DNA of 64,000 bases, taken from positions 1-64,000 of the IMG/VR virus record IMGVR_UViG_3300035698_035359; one strand, given 5' to 3'. The position numbers and the translations under genes are program-made. The notes beneath the pieces were generated by a model that saw nothing but the letters and a program-made list of their open reading frames with translations, ran no database searches and was not told where the DNA came from. Within the stretch, counting starts at the first letter, position 1. The number at the start of each line of letters is the position of its first letter. This stretch comes from a virus. This document shows, piece by piece, positions 31,213-39,075 of the stretch.

Positions 31213-33189
31213 TTACAGTACATCCAAAAATGCTCGTTCCAAAATTTCATTTGCGGTATCAGGTTCTGTAATGTTATAATCTCCAAATAATTCTTGGACA
31301 TCTTCATCATTTTCATTAATATCTATACCCACAAAAATGAACCTAGCCCCGTCGGTTTGTAGTTTGTTGGTTAATTCATTAATATCCTCGGGATAAACAT
31401 TTGCATCCGTCAAAATTACTACCGCTTGGTCGGTACATTCTGAATCTTCCTTCAATTCAGCTACCACATGATTGACCGCATTTGCCAATCGGGTGTCATT
31501 AGTACCCGCCATTATTCTTTTTGATTCGTATTCATAGGTGAATTTTTTATCGGTATAATCTTCCGAATTAATCAACCTAACGGTACGAGCTCCAAAGGAA
31601 TAAATTGTAAAATCTGCAGGCGCACCCTCATTAATTGCTTTACTAAAGGCGTCGGCAATTTTAATTGTGGCTTCAAGTGCTATATCTTTCCTGGTTAAAA
31701 GGCTAAACCTATTTTCTTCATGATTAAATTTTTTGCGATCCATAGAACCTGAGGCATCAATTATGAAGGCAACTTTGGTTTTGGTTTCTTGTTTATAAGG
31801 GTCTAAAAATAACTGGTCTTCCGAGGTATACAAATCATGAAACCTACTTTCATTTAAATAAGCACCTTCATCCGATTCAATTTTTTGGTCTCGTTTCATT
31901 ATTAATACTTCTTTAATAATTTCCTCTAATGCGGGAGTGGCTTCTATTTTGACCACATCTTTTTTGGTTTCGATTAATGATTCAGAATCTAGAGCTTTAA
32001 ATCCAAGGATGTCTTTAGGTTCTCCCTGACCACATAGCTTGTTGGCTTCGTATGCTATGTTATTTTTTAAAGTATTAATTGAATTATCAATTTCCCTCCT
32101 TTCTCTTGTTTTATCGAATTGATTATCATTAGCCTTTTGGTAATTTGCATGAGCCTTATAGTATTTTTCCTTACATTCTTCTTCCAATTTACTATACTTT
32201 TTTTCCTTTGTGATTTCACCTTTTCTTTGGGCATTATATCTTTTGGTTTGATAGGTTCTCCATCTGCGCCTTGCTGTTTTCAGTTCCTTTCTTTCCGAAT
32301 TAATATCGTTTACATCTGTATTTAATTTTTCTTTGATTTCTTCTTGCTTTTCCAATTCTTCAATATTTTCCTTGAGTTCAGAAAGGTTTGGTTCTTCTGC
32401 ATTTTCCTCATTATCTGGAGTATTGTCTCCTTCTTTATCTCCTTCATTATTATTAGGCGCTTGATTGCTTGATTCAGACTCCTTTTTTTCTTCTTCCTGA
32501 TTCTTGTCCGTTGCAGATTCTTTTTGGTTGTTTTGCTTATTTCCTTTATTATCTTCCTTCGATTCATTACTATTACCTGAATCTGAAGATGTTCCTTGTC
32601 CCTGCTGAGGTTCTGGTGGATTTTTTAACATTTCACCAACTATTTTTTTGATTAATTCTTTGGCTATCGGAACTAATGTTTCGGTATTTTCGGCATTTAT
32701 AGCCTTCGGTATATATTCGGAAAATGATTCTATCAATTTAATAGTTTTTGAATCATAAACCCTTTCCAAAGGAATTTTATAAGATTTTAAAATTAATCCC
32801 TTTAAAATTTTCCGCGCTATTTTTTCCTTCTGTAAACTTCCTTTACTTCTTTTTATTACTCCTTCCACCAATAACTCTTGAAACTCCATCGATTTCGGAT
32901 ACCGTTTGGAGGTTAAAGTATCAATTCTAATATCCTCCAGGGCATTTAAGGTTTCGAATTCTATGGTAGATAATTCACTGGTAATATGCCGACTGAAATC
33001 GGTATATCTGATATGCCCCGTTTCATGTAACAAGGCACCTAATACTGAATAAATAGCCTCTTCTCGCATACAGGTTGGAAGAGTGATTATTTTTCCATCG
33101 GTTTGAGGTGTTGCATTGTCCTCGAATTTTACCGTACATCTAATAGTTTCCGCTAAATGTCTTGCAAGTATTTGAAATCTACTTTGCAT
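31213..33189 (-). CDS. CobT-like protein: HExxH metalloprotease-like region plus VWA domain
   Basis: 658 aa. The N-terminal region has ALLHETGHIRYTDF (H55, E56, H59: an HExxH zinc motif) and NALEDIRID (about 83-90, third ligand candidate). A long charged low-complexity linker (about 195-320) and coiled coil follow. The C-terminal VWA domain has the MIDAS motif FIIDASGSM, a threonine in TNDTRLANAV and the aspartate in ILTDANVYPED. The pairing with a CobS/MoxR ATPase immediately upstream copies the arrangement in T4-like and cyanophage genomes, where the function is unresolved. It may remodel or cleave a host complex. Confidence 0.8.
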   Translation of the reverse strand: MQSRFQILARHLAETIRCTVKFEDNATPQTDGKIITLPTCMREEAIYSVLGALLHETGHIRYTDFSRHITSELSTIEFETLNALEDIRIDTLTSKRYPKSMEFQELLVEGVIKRSKGSLQKEKIARKILKGLILKSYKIPLERVYDSKTIKLIESFSEYIPKAINAENTETLVPIAKELIKKIVGEMLKNPPEPQQGQGTSSDSGNSNESKEDNKGNKQNNQKESATDKNQEEEKKESESSNQAPNNNEGDKEGDNTPDNEENAEEPNLSELKENIEELEKQEEIKEKLNTDVNDINSERKELKTARRRWRTYQTKRYNAQRKGEITKEKKYSKLEEECKEKYYKAHANYQKANDNQFDKTRERREIDNSINTLKNNIAYEANKLCGQGEPKDILGFKALDSESLIETKKDVVKIEATPALEEIIKEVLIMKRDQKIESDEGAYLNESRFHDLYTSEDQLFLDPYKQETKTKVAFIIDASGSMDRKKFNHEENRFSLLTRKDIALEATIKIADAFSKAINEGAPADFTIYSFGARTVRLINSEDYTDKKFTYEYESKRIMAGTNDTRLANAVNHVVAELKEDSECTDQAVVILTDANVYPEDINELTNKLQTDGARFIFVGIDINENDEDVQELFGDYNITEPDTANEILERAFLDVL

Positions 33190-33235
33190 GATAAATTACC
33201 TCCATAATTTTAGGTTATTTTTATTTTTTGTTTAC

Positions 33236-34333
33236 TTATTCTGAATCTATTTCCTCAAACGCTTTGGCGCCAAAGCAAATTTTGGCAATATCTTCCAGTG
33301 ATTTCATTTCCCTCTCCGATGCCGTTGCAATTGCTGAATTGTAAAATCCATAAGAAAGCGCCGTTTTTACAGAATCTCCATTTTTTAGAAAATGGCTTAT
33401 TCTCTGTATTGACCTTAAACTAATAACAGCCCGTAATCCTTGTTCCTTTATCACTCTTAAAACCTCGGAATAAAACCGTTTTAAGCTTTCAGTATTTTCT
33501 TCCGAATTGGTTTTGAAAAGATTTTCCATATCTTCGGTCTTAAATTGCTCCATAGGAACTGTCATACATCTGTCAACTAAAGCCACATTAAATTTATTGG
33601 TACCTGCATACCTTCCCGAGACAGGATTACAAGATAAGAAAATACTACATTCAGGATGGACATTAATTACTTTTCCAGACCCTGCATCCTTTAAGAATAT
33701 TTTCCTATAACCTGGTTCCAATAACTCATGTAGGAAAAATTGCTTGCTTGGCGGTAGGCAATTAACCTCATCCAAAAGAATTATTGAGGGCACTTGCAGT
33801 AATTCAATCAAAGCACCCATCCGAAAGTATGTGGTTCCACTAATAATTTCCCTCTTGCCAATAAACTCTTTTAAAATTGCTGAATCATCACATGCAATCC
33901 TTAAAAATGGCTTTTTAGTTTCTGCGGCTATTTGGCGTGGCATGTATGATTTTCCCGTACCAGCCTCACCTACTAATAACATGGCGCCATAATGTTTCCA
34001 ATTAGTGCTGATACCGTTTTCAATCTTGGACATTATTTCAGCATCCACTTCCCGTTTTTTATAATTTGGGTCGGCTTGTGGAATATAATCTGCTGGATTA
34101 ATGTTTGCTGGAATTACACTAACAAAATCGGTAGGATTTTTATCTACCAATCTGTTGATTGCACCCGCTGAAATATCTCCTTTGGTTGATTGCTTGCTTG
34201 ATTCTTCTTCTACTTTACGGAGCCAATAATAAGCTTGGGCTTTACTGATACCCAATTCTTTGGCTAATACTTCGGGATTATTTCCTATCTTTTCAATTGC
34301 TTCCTCTACCTTTGCTATTTTTAATCTTTTCAC
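33236..34333 (-). CDS. CobS/MoxR-type AAA+ ATPase with N-terminal HTH
   Basis: 365 aa from a GTG start behind AGGAGG. Residues 1-45 form a helix-turn-helix (EVLAKELGISKAQAYYWLRK). The ATPase follows: Walker A GEAGTGKS (122-129), Walker B IILLDEVNCLP, sensor FLSCNPVSGRYAG, arginine region ALVDRCMTV. MoxR ATPases act as chaperones for VWA proteins, here the CobT-like product 46 nt downstream. The HTH is not usual for CobS and suggests DNA targeting. Confidence 0.85.
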   Translation of the reverse strand: MKRLKIAKVEEAIEKIGNNPEVLAKELGISKAQAYYWLRKVEEESSKQSTKGDISAGAINRLVDKNPTDFVSVIPANINPADYIPQADPNYKKREVDAEIMSKIENGISTNWKHYGAMLLVGEAGTGKSYMPRQIAAETKKPFLRIACDDSAILKEFIGKREIISGTTYFRMGALIELLQVPSIILLDEVNCLPPSKQFFLHELLEPGYRKIFLKDAGSGKVINVHPECSIFLSCNPVSGRYAGTNKFNVALVDRCMTVPMEQFKTEDMENLFKTNSEENTESLKRFYSEVLRVIKEQGLRAVISLRSIQRISHFLKNGDSVKTALSYGFYNSAIATASEREMKSLEDIAKICFGAKAFEEIDSE

Positions 34334-34375
34334 CTTATACCTCCTGTTTGATGTTAGTTAAAATTATTATTCTGA

Positions 34376-34564
34376 TTACCTTATTACTTCTAGTTTATTC
34401 TGCCTAAATTTATACTTCTTTAATCTGTCACGGTCATTATGGTCTTCCGCATAAAAGACGTAACCGTATTTTACTACCGTTACGTTTACAATTTTTATCC
34501 GCTTTGATTGCTCCACTTGGCGTAATCTCTTTTTATCCAATGAATCTAAATAGGAACTATTCAT
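34376..34564 (-). CDS. Hypothetical basic protein, 62 aa
   Basis: MNSSYLDSLDKKRLRQVEQS, then strands IKIVNVTVVKYGYVFYAED. AGGAG site. First larger gene of the CobS/CobT transcript unit. Not recognised. Confidence 0.5.
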   Translation of the reverse strand: MNSSYLDSLDKKRLRQVEQSKRIKIVNVTVVKYGYVFYAEDHNDRDRLKKYKFRQNKLEVIR

Positions 34565-34579
34565 TAAATTCTCCTTTGT

Positions 34580-34735
34580 TTACTGATTATAGTTTATACA
34601 GTTTGTTTTTTCTTCTTCATTCAAACAACTAGACAAATTACCTTTATAATCTTCCTTTATTTCACTAATCATCATTTCATCATACCCTAGGCAATCAATT
34701 AAATAATTGATTATCATTTTATTGGTTAATTTCAC
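34580..34735 (-). CDS. 51-aa acidic microprotein
   Basis: GTG start overlapping the upstream stop (TAGTG) with GGAGG encoded in the upstream gene. MKLTNKMIINYLIDCLGYDE..., acidic. Not recognised. Confidence 0.5.
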   Translation of the reverse strand: MKLTNKMIINYLIDCLGYDEMMISEIKEDYKGNLSSCLNEEEKTNCINYNQ

Positions 34736-34839
34736 TATTTACCTCCATAGCTTTTGGTTAATTTGTGTTCAATTATTAATACTGATACACCAATTATTAT
34801 TACAAGTGCTATAAAACAAATTCCCCACAAGTTTGGCAT
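34735..34839 (-). CDS. 34-aa membrane peptide
   Basis: MPNLWGICFIALVIIIGVSV, one membrane helix then a short polar tail. AAGGAG site. First ORF behind the strong promoter at 35189-35216 and its long leader. Confidence 0.5.
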   Translation of the reverse strand: MPNLWGICFIALVIIIGVSVLIIEHKLTKSYGGK

Positions 34840-35073
34840 AAATTATTCTCCTTGATTGATTGTTATTAATAAATTATTATAATCTTGATTACTTTTATTC
34901 TTTTATACTTGTATTACTTCATTATTAATAACAGCTTTACCCAGCAATTATTAAAAATGCAAAACTTAGTATTGCCGTCTATAATTTATAATCATAACGG
35001 CTAAGATTAATTGATAAAGATTATCTGATTAGGTATGTAGAGTACCCTCCAGGTCTTCAATTTTAATCAGTTG

Positions 35074-35160
35074 AGGTTAAGCAAGCTCGGCACGAGAGCA
35101 TCCTCTGACGGAATAATATCCGTTTCGATTCACGATTCGGCTGTCTTTACTATTTAACCT
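35074..35160 (-). ncRNA. Structured leader RNA of the CobS/CobT operon
   Basis: Closing stem AGGTTAA/TTAACCT (7 bp) encloses hairpins ACGGA-loop-TCCGT and GCTC-loop-GAGC. It lies 30 nt downstream of the consensus promoter start, within the about 340-nt untranslated leader. Could be a cis-regulatory RNA or processed ncRNA. No riboswitch class recognised. Confidence 0.5.
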
Positions 35161-35188
35161 TACTTTAATTTATCATAGAACTGTATTT

Positions 35189-35216
35189 ATTATAGCATAC
35201 CAGCGTATACTGTCAA
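35189..35216 (-). promoter_or_regulatory. Strong consensus promoter, leftward
   Basis: TTGACA, 16 bp, TATAAT with TGC directly before the -10. A perfect match at all 12 core positions. Drives the CobS/CobT operon through a long leader. Confidence 0.88.
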
Positions 35217-35815
35217 GAATAAAATCACTATTAATAATTATTATTCATTATTACATCAGAAGTCAAAAAGAGTGTTTATTACTGCATAATGTCTTATCCT
35301 ATAGTCACGCATCCCTCACGCTACCCGAAAGGATTGGAACTCATACTTAAAGCTGGTAAATAAACAAATACAATACCTGTATTAATAAGAAGAATTAAAT
35401 TATTAATACTATTATACCATTGATTGATTGCATGAATGAGGTAATCTTGGCTATTTATAGGCAAAATGGATGCTATTAGAACGGTGTTGATTGCTCAAGA
35501 TGCCATGTGGCTACTTGCACATGAATTGGTTATTTATAGGTGAAAATAAGGCGGATAAAATTGAAAATACTTCCATTACCAAAAATAATAATACTATTAC
35601 TACATAGCTAATTATTATTAATAATACGCATACTAGTTATTAATAAAATTATTACTATGTATGATACATTATTACTTATGAGCATAACACCATACTTGAC
35701 GCTTGATACACCTAAGATACCACATCCTAATACAGAGTGTTATAATAATTATTACAAGTACTATAATTAGTATTACTGTTATTATTATTGTATTACTAAT
35801 GATTGATTAATATAC

Positions 35816-35934
35816 CCGAAGAAGAAATATATATATTCGGATTGAGCTTGTTTTCCCTAGTCTAACAATAGACTATATACAGTAAAGCTATATAGCGTAT
35901 AGAGTTAAGGCTTCAGCTTGACGGGGTACGTCAA
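35816..35934. repeat. Three clustered hairpins
   Basis: CCGAA/TTCGG (35816-35840), TAGTCTA-ACAA-TAGACTA (35858-35875) and TTGACG-GGGTA-CGTCAA (35918-35934). No U runs follow, so they are not simple terminators. They sit just before the G-poor island. Confidence 0.55.
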
Positions 35935-36284
35935 AACCAGCACAGCCCCACACTCCCACCACCACACTCTACTATACCACTCTCTGCAATATCTACATCC
36001 GACATCCATTCTAGTCACACACACGGTATATCACTGTTTTTCGGCACATTCTTCCAAAACGCTCAGTTTCATTTCCTCATGGCTACATGCTATTCCAATG
36101 GAAATTCCAAGCTATCCAATCGTTTTTCTTTAATACTATGTTTTATTATTTTTGTCTCTTATTGCTTATTATTCGTTATTTGCTTCTATTTTGTTCTATT
36201 TGTTATAACTCTAATATATAACTTTAGTTATGATAAATAAACTACTATATTATATATTTATTTTAATTTATTTTATTTTTTTAC

Positions 36285-36312
36285 TTAACTTTTACATCTT
36301 TCCTGCTATAAT
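36285..36312 (+). promoter_or_regulatory. Promoter, family 1 copy c, rightward
   Basis: TTAACT, 16 bp ending TCTTTCCTGC, TATAAT, then ATATATATGA. Same block as 1359-1386 and 8303-8330 on the other strand. Main visible promoter for the late genes. Confidence 0.82.
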
Positions 36313-36375
36313 ATATATGAGAGCTATAATAGTTATAGTATGTATATTAATACTATATTACAATAAGGAGAGTTT

Positions 36376-37194
36376 GTGGAAGATAGTAGTAGTAGTAAGC
36401 AAGAAGTAACCCAGCGTCAAATAGATGCTGAATATAAAAGACTGAAAGCTTTAATGTATTCGAAACATTGGCCTGAGGAAAAGTTACAAACAAAGGCTAA
36501 AGAAATAGCAATTCGAAAGCTAATTCCAACTGTTGCAACAATTATAGATGTGACTTCTTTATTTAAAAATAAAACTGAAATCAAAGATGCAAAGAAACTA
36601 TTGGAGAAGTATTTAATAGATTTTTCCCCTACCACAGTTTCAGACAAGAATAATTTAAGAAGTTTAATATATCTTGAAATAATGCAACTTAGATTACAGA
36701 ATAAAATGAATGAGCATGCCGACAAGGACAGTGCTATTCCATTACAAATGATGAATGCTATACATAGCAATCTAAATGAGATTAATGTTGTAAAGGAGAA
36801 GCTTGGACTAATAGGAAAAGACAAAGAGGTTGCTAAAACTGATGCATATAAAGCTTTAGAGCTTAAAATCAAACGACATAGACAATGGATGGATGCAAAC
36901 CAAGGAAGTAGAACAATGCCATGCCCACATTGTGGGAAGATTGCTTTATGGAAAATTCGCACTAATATCTGGGAAGCACAGAAACATCCGTTCTTCCGTG
37001 ACAAAGTGCTTTATAATAGACATTTAATTAAGATGTATTTAATGAAACAAGTTAGTAGACAAGATGTGGCAGATGTGTTGGAAGTATCTTCGGATTATAT
37101 AGATTGGTTAGTTGAGAAATATAAGATGACTCCAGATTTTAGAGTAATACAAGCTGAAATTAAAGCCCAAGCAAACAAAGAATCGGGTTCATAA
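36376..37194 (+). CDS. Terminase small subunit-like protein
   Basis: 272 aa from a GTG start behind AAGGAG. First gene of the rightward structural unit. Helical N-terminal half; MPCPHCGKIALWK at about 178-190 is a half zinc ribbon; the C-terminal part has an HTH-like segment (MKQVSRQDVADVLEVSSDYIDW). Position ahead of the large terminase and the DNA-binding look support the call, but no direct family match was recognised, and the tRNA array intervenes. Confidence 0.5.
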   Translation: MEDSSSSKQEVTQRQIDAEYKRLKALMYSKHWPEEKLQTKAKEIAIRKLIPTVATIIDVTSLFKNKTEIKDAKKLLEKYLIDFSPTTVSDKNNLRSLIYLEIMQLRLQNKMNEHADKDSAIPLQMMNAIHSNLNEINVVKEKLGLIGKDKEVAKTDAYKALELKIKRHRQWMDANQGSRTMPCPHCGKIALWKIRTNIWEAQKHPFFRDKVLYNRHLIKMYLMKQVSRQDVADVLEVSSDYIDWLVEKYKMTPDFRVIQAEIKAQANKESGS

Positions 37195-37212
37195 ACAACC
37201 ACGAGGTATATT

Positions 37213-37392
37213 ATGTCAGGTAAATGTGGAGCATGTGATTATGGTTTTTTAGTATGTAAACCCTATGGAAACGGTGATTGGGTAATAACTTGTACCAATT
37301 GTAAGTTTAGACAAGTTAGGAAAGACTGGCGAAGGTATCAGCGGAGGCGACAGCCGAGGCATGATGCCAGAGACAGAAGGAATAAAATGTAA
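37213..37392 (+). CDS. 59-aa zinc-ribbon protein with basic tail
   Basis: CGACDYGF and CTNCKFRQ form a zinc ribbon; the last 25 residues are strongly basic (KDWRRYQRRRQPRHDARDRR). Probably binds nucleic acid. Site GAGGT before the ATG. Overlooked by a 60-residue cutoff. Confidence 0.6.
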   Translation: MSGKCGACDYGFLVCKPYGNGDWVITCTNCKFRQVRKDWRRYQRRRQPRHDARDRRNKM

Positions 37393-37403
37393 GGAGAAAA
37401 AGT

Positions 37404-37691
37404 ATGGAAAGTTATACAGGGCAACAAAGCTTTGCTGGAACAGAATTGATGACAATTAGTAACACAGGAGATTATCAGATAGGACAATGTGATATATATC
37501 CTAACCATTATTATCCATTTTGGGAAAAGGAAGTTCATCACTATTATCCGTCAGTTTCTTATGTAACTGAAAAAAATAAGATAGAACAAGCTTTTAAGAT
37601 AGTTAGAAAACTTTTAGAAAAAAAGATTATTAATAATATTAATGTAGCGAAGTTTATGGATTTAGTACATGAAATAGCGAGCATTATATAA
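37404..37691 (+). CDS. Hypothetical protein, 95 aa
   Basis: MESYTGQQSFAGTELMTISN, tyrosine- and proline-rich middle (YPNHYYPFWEKEVHHYYPS), helical end. AAGGAG site. Not recognised. Confidence 0.6.
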   Translation: MESYTGQQSFAGTELMTISNTGDYQIGQCDIYPNHYYPFWEKEVHHYYPSVSYVTEKNKIEQAFKIVRKLLEKKIINNINVAKFMDLVHEIASII

Positions 37692-37708
37692 TAGCTTGGA
37701 GAAATCTT

Positions 37709-38296
37709 ATGAAGCAATATATTAGAGCAGATATTGAAATTTTTCACGATTGTGGAATTTTAATTCCAAATAGAACAATATATTTCGGGAGTGAAATTGA
37801 GGATGAAGGTGAAGAGGGTGGGGTTGATTTTGCTTCTTCAAAGAAAGTTATTAAAAACTTACTTTACTTAGATAATAAGGGAGATGAACCAATAACGCTT
37901 TATTGGAATAGTCCTGGAGGATGTGTTTTTCGTGGTATGGCAATTTATGATGTTATAAAAGGATTACGTTCTAAAGTAATTATGATTGGGTTAGGTATGG
38001 TGCGTTCTATGGGAACAATTATAATGCAAGCTTGTGATGAAAGAATATTAAGCCCAAATACAGATTTTATGATACATGACGGAACTAGCGTAAATTATGG
38101 CGAAACAAAAACAGTTATTGCTTGGGGCAAATGGGATGAAAAAGAATTAGATAGAATGTATAGTATATATTTAGAAAAAATACAAGTAAAACATCCTAAA
38201 TATACCAAAAAACAAATATCTGATTTATGTACTCACGATTGTATAATGAGTGGTGCAAAGGCTTTAGAATTAGGTCTAGTTGATAAAGTATTATAA
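37709..38296 (+). CDS. ClpP-like serine protease
   Basis: 195 aa. ClpP/S14 fold features: LYWNSPGGCVFRGMAIYDVI (oxyanion glycine loop), catalytic serine S100 in GMVRSMGTIIMQACD, histidine H123 in FMIHDGTS, and the C-terminal MSGAKALELGLVDKV typical of ClpP. It may help prohead maturation or degrade host proteins with a host Clp ATPase. It is distant from the capsid gene, where a separate prohead protease is found. Confidence 0.85.
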   Translation: MKQYIRADIEIFHDCGILIPNRTIYFGSEIEDEGEEGGVDFASSKKVIKNLLYLDNKGDEPITLYWNSPGGCVFRGMAIYDVIKGLRSKVIMIGLGMVRSMGTIIMQACDERILSPNTDFMIHDGTSVNYGETKTVIAWGKWDEKELDRMYSIYLEKIQVKHPKYTKKQISDLCTHDCIMSGAKALELGLVDKVL

Positions 38297-38304
38297 AATA
38301 AAGC

Positions 38305-38334
38305 TTTACAAAGTCACTATGAATGTAGTATAAT
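38305..38334 (+). promoter_or_regulatory. Promoter, family 2 copy c, upstream of tRNA array
   Basis: AAAGCTTTACAAAGT with -35 TTTACA, 18-bp spacer, TATAAT, 45 nt before the first tRNA. Matches copies at 11084 and 22904 on the other strand. Confidence 0.78.
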
Positions 38335-38354
38335 AAAGGAGTAAGATAAAATTA

Positions 38355-38379
38355 AATAATTCCATTGAGAATTATTCCA
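38355..38379 (+). ncRNA. Hairpin-CCA element 1
   Basis: AATAATTC, loop CATTGA, GAATTATT, then CCA, immediately followed by tRNA-Met. The 8-bp stem abuts CCA like a tRNA minihelix. Confidence 0.7.
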
Positions 38380-38456
38380 TGCAGAGACAAGCCTTGGTAG
38401 GCTAGAAAGGTTCATACCCTTTATTATTGTGGATTCGATTTCCACCTCTGCTACCA
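38380..38456 (+). tRNA. tRNA-Met (CAT)
   Basis: Anticodon loop TTCATAC in stem AAAGG/CCTTT, T arm GTGGA-TTCGATT-TCCAC, encoded CCA. Taking the 5' end right after the preceding CCA gives a T1-T72 mismatch over a 6-bp GCAGAG/CTCTGC stem. A mismatched first pair is an initiator feature, but the anticodon stem lacks three G-C pairs. Confidence 0.92.
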
Positions 38457-38521
38457 AATTATCCTGCTACTTGAGGTTAATAATATCCAGTGAGATGTAA
38501 CCAAGCAGAGTAGCACTTATA
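38457..38521 (+). ncRNA. Structured RNA 1 within tRNA array
   Basis: Between tRNA-Met and hairpin-CCA 2. Long imperfect hairpin: TGCTAC with GTAGCA, and GGTTA with TAACC, around an 18-nt loop. It has no T-loop or anticodon arm. Confidence 0.55.
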
Positions 38522-38560
38522 AGGGGTAGGTGTTAAGGTTCTTAACTATCTACCTCTCCA
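38522..38560 (+). ncRNA. Hairpin-CCA element 2
   Basis: AGGGGTAG pairs with CTACCTCT and GTTAAG with CTTAAC around loop GTT; CCA follows directly and tRNA-Pro begins at the next base. Confidence 0.7.
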
Positions 38561-38638
38561 CTGGGTATAGGGGAGTTTGGCCACCCCGTCTCGTTTGGGG
38601 CGAGAAGAACGCAGGTTCGAATCCTGCTACCTAGACCA
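38561..38638 (+). tRNA. tRNA-Pro (TGG)
   Basis: Acceptor CTGGGTA/TACCTAG, anticodon loop TTTGGGG in stem TCTCG/CGAGA, T arm GCAGG-TTCGAAT-CCTGC, A73, encoded CCA. Confidence 0.95.
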
Positions 38639-38712
38639 AGGGATATAGTATAATGGTAGTGCATCGGTTTTACATACCGAGAGCGAAAGTTCGATTCTTT
38701 CTATTCCAACCA
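38639..38712 (+). tRNA. tRNA-Val (TAC)
   Basis: Anticodon loop TTTACAT in stem TCGGT/ACCGA, T arm GAAAG-TTCGATT-CTTTC, encoded CCA. Starting right after the Pro CCA gives an A1-A72 mismatch above GGGATA/TATTCC. Confidence 0.93.
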
Positions 38713-38788
38713 TCTGGAGTAGCTCACTGGTAGAGCGTTGGGTTGAAGACCCGAGACAGAGGTGGTTCGATTCCACTCTCTAGAACCA
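38713..38788 (+). tRNA. tRNA-Phe (GAA)
   Basis: Acceptor TCTGGAG/CTCTAGA, anticodon loop TTGAAGA in stem TTGGG/CCCGA, TTCGATT T loop, encoded CCA; directly abuts tRNA-Val. Confidence 0.95.
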
Positions 38789-38862
38789 AGTCGTGTGGTG
38801 TAATGGTAACACAAGCGACTGTTAATCGCTTGATACAGGTTCGAATCCTGTCGTGACTGCCA
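38789..38862 (+). tRNA. tRNA-Asn (GTT)
   Basis: Acceptor AGTCGTG/CGTGACT, anticodon loop CTGTTAA in stem AGCGA/TCGCT, T arm ACAGG-TTCGAAT-CCTGT, encoded CCA; abuts tRNA-Phe. Confidence 0.95.
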
Positions 38863-38968
38863 CAGTTGATAGTTTAAAAGGTAGTTTACTATACTAGTCG
38901 ATGTAACTACTGCTAAAATCCTTTCTATCTGAAAGGGGATTTAGGTGGAAGTCCTAATCAACTGACCA
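38863..38968 (+). ncRNA. tRNA-like RNA with noncanonical T loop
   Basis: 106 nt, abutting tRNA-Asn. Acceptor CAGTTGA/TCAACTG (7 bp), A73, CCA. A T-arm of correct size abuts the acceptor (TTAGG-TGGAAGT-CCTAA), but the loop lacks TTC. A variable-arm-like hairpin CCTTTC/GAAAGG and a larger hairpin GTAGTT/AACTAC lie inside. No normal anticodon arm with a 7-nt loop was found. It could be a degenerate class II tRNA, an intron-bearing tRNA or a tRNA mimic. Confidence 0.65.
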
Positions 38969-38976
38969 AATATTAT

Positions 38977-38998
38977 AGAAAGTTTTTACTTTCTTCCA
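38977..38998 (+). ncRNA. Hairpin-CCA element 3
   Basis: AGAAAG, loop TTTTTA, CTTTCT, T, CCA; tRNA-Gly starts at the next base. Confidence 0.68.
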
Positions 38999-39075
38999 GC
39001 GTCTATGGTGTTAACGGACAAGCATGATAGATTTCCAATCTATTGGTTTCGGTTCGAATCCGAATAGACGCTCCA
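38999..39075 (+). tRNA. tRNA-Gly (TCC)
   Basis: Acceptor GCGTCTA/TAGACGC, anticodon loop TTTCCAA in stem ATAGA/TCTAT, T arm TTCGG-TTCGAAT-CCGAA, encoded CCA. Confidence 0.95.

Larger units (their letters stand above)
34840..36375. other. 1.5-kb noncoding divergence region
   Basis: No convincing gene in any frame. It separates the leftward and rightward halves of the genome. It holds a structured leader (35074-35160), a consensus leftward promoter (35189-35216), a 21-nt direct repeat (35447-35467 and 35526-35547, TTGGYTATTTATAGGYRAAA), AT-rich TTATTAATA-type stretches at 35570-35800, three hairpins at 35816-35934, a C-rich, G-poor island at about 35935-36060 and a rightward promoter at 36285. 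Origin of replication or packaging functions are plausible but unproven. Confidence 0.7.

Noticed and set aside
35918-36133. 71-codon plus-strand ORF in the noncoding zone
   Set aside because: TTG start without ribosome site, C-rich low-complexity content and no frame-like composition.
36417-37004. 195-codon minus-strand ORF opposite the small terminase
   Set aside because: Reverse-strand shadow with hydrophobic low-information translation; the plus-strand gene has a good start and site.
38863-38968. Canonical class II tRNA (Leu/Ser/Tyr)
   Set aside because: Acceptor and CCA fit, but the T loop lacks TTC and no anticodon stem with a 7-nt loop and U33 could be placed; kept only as tRNA-like.
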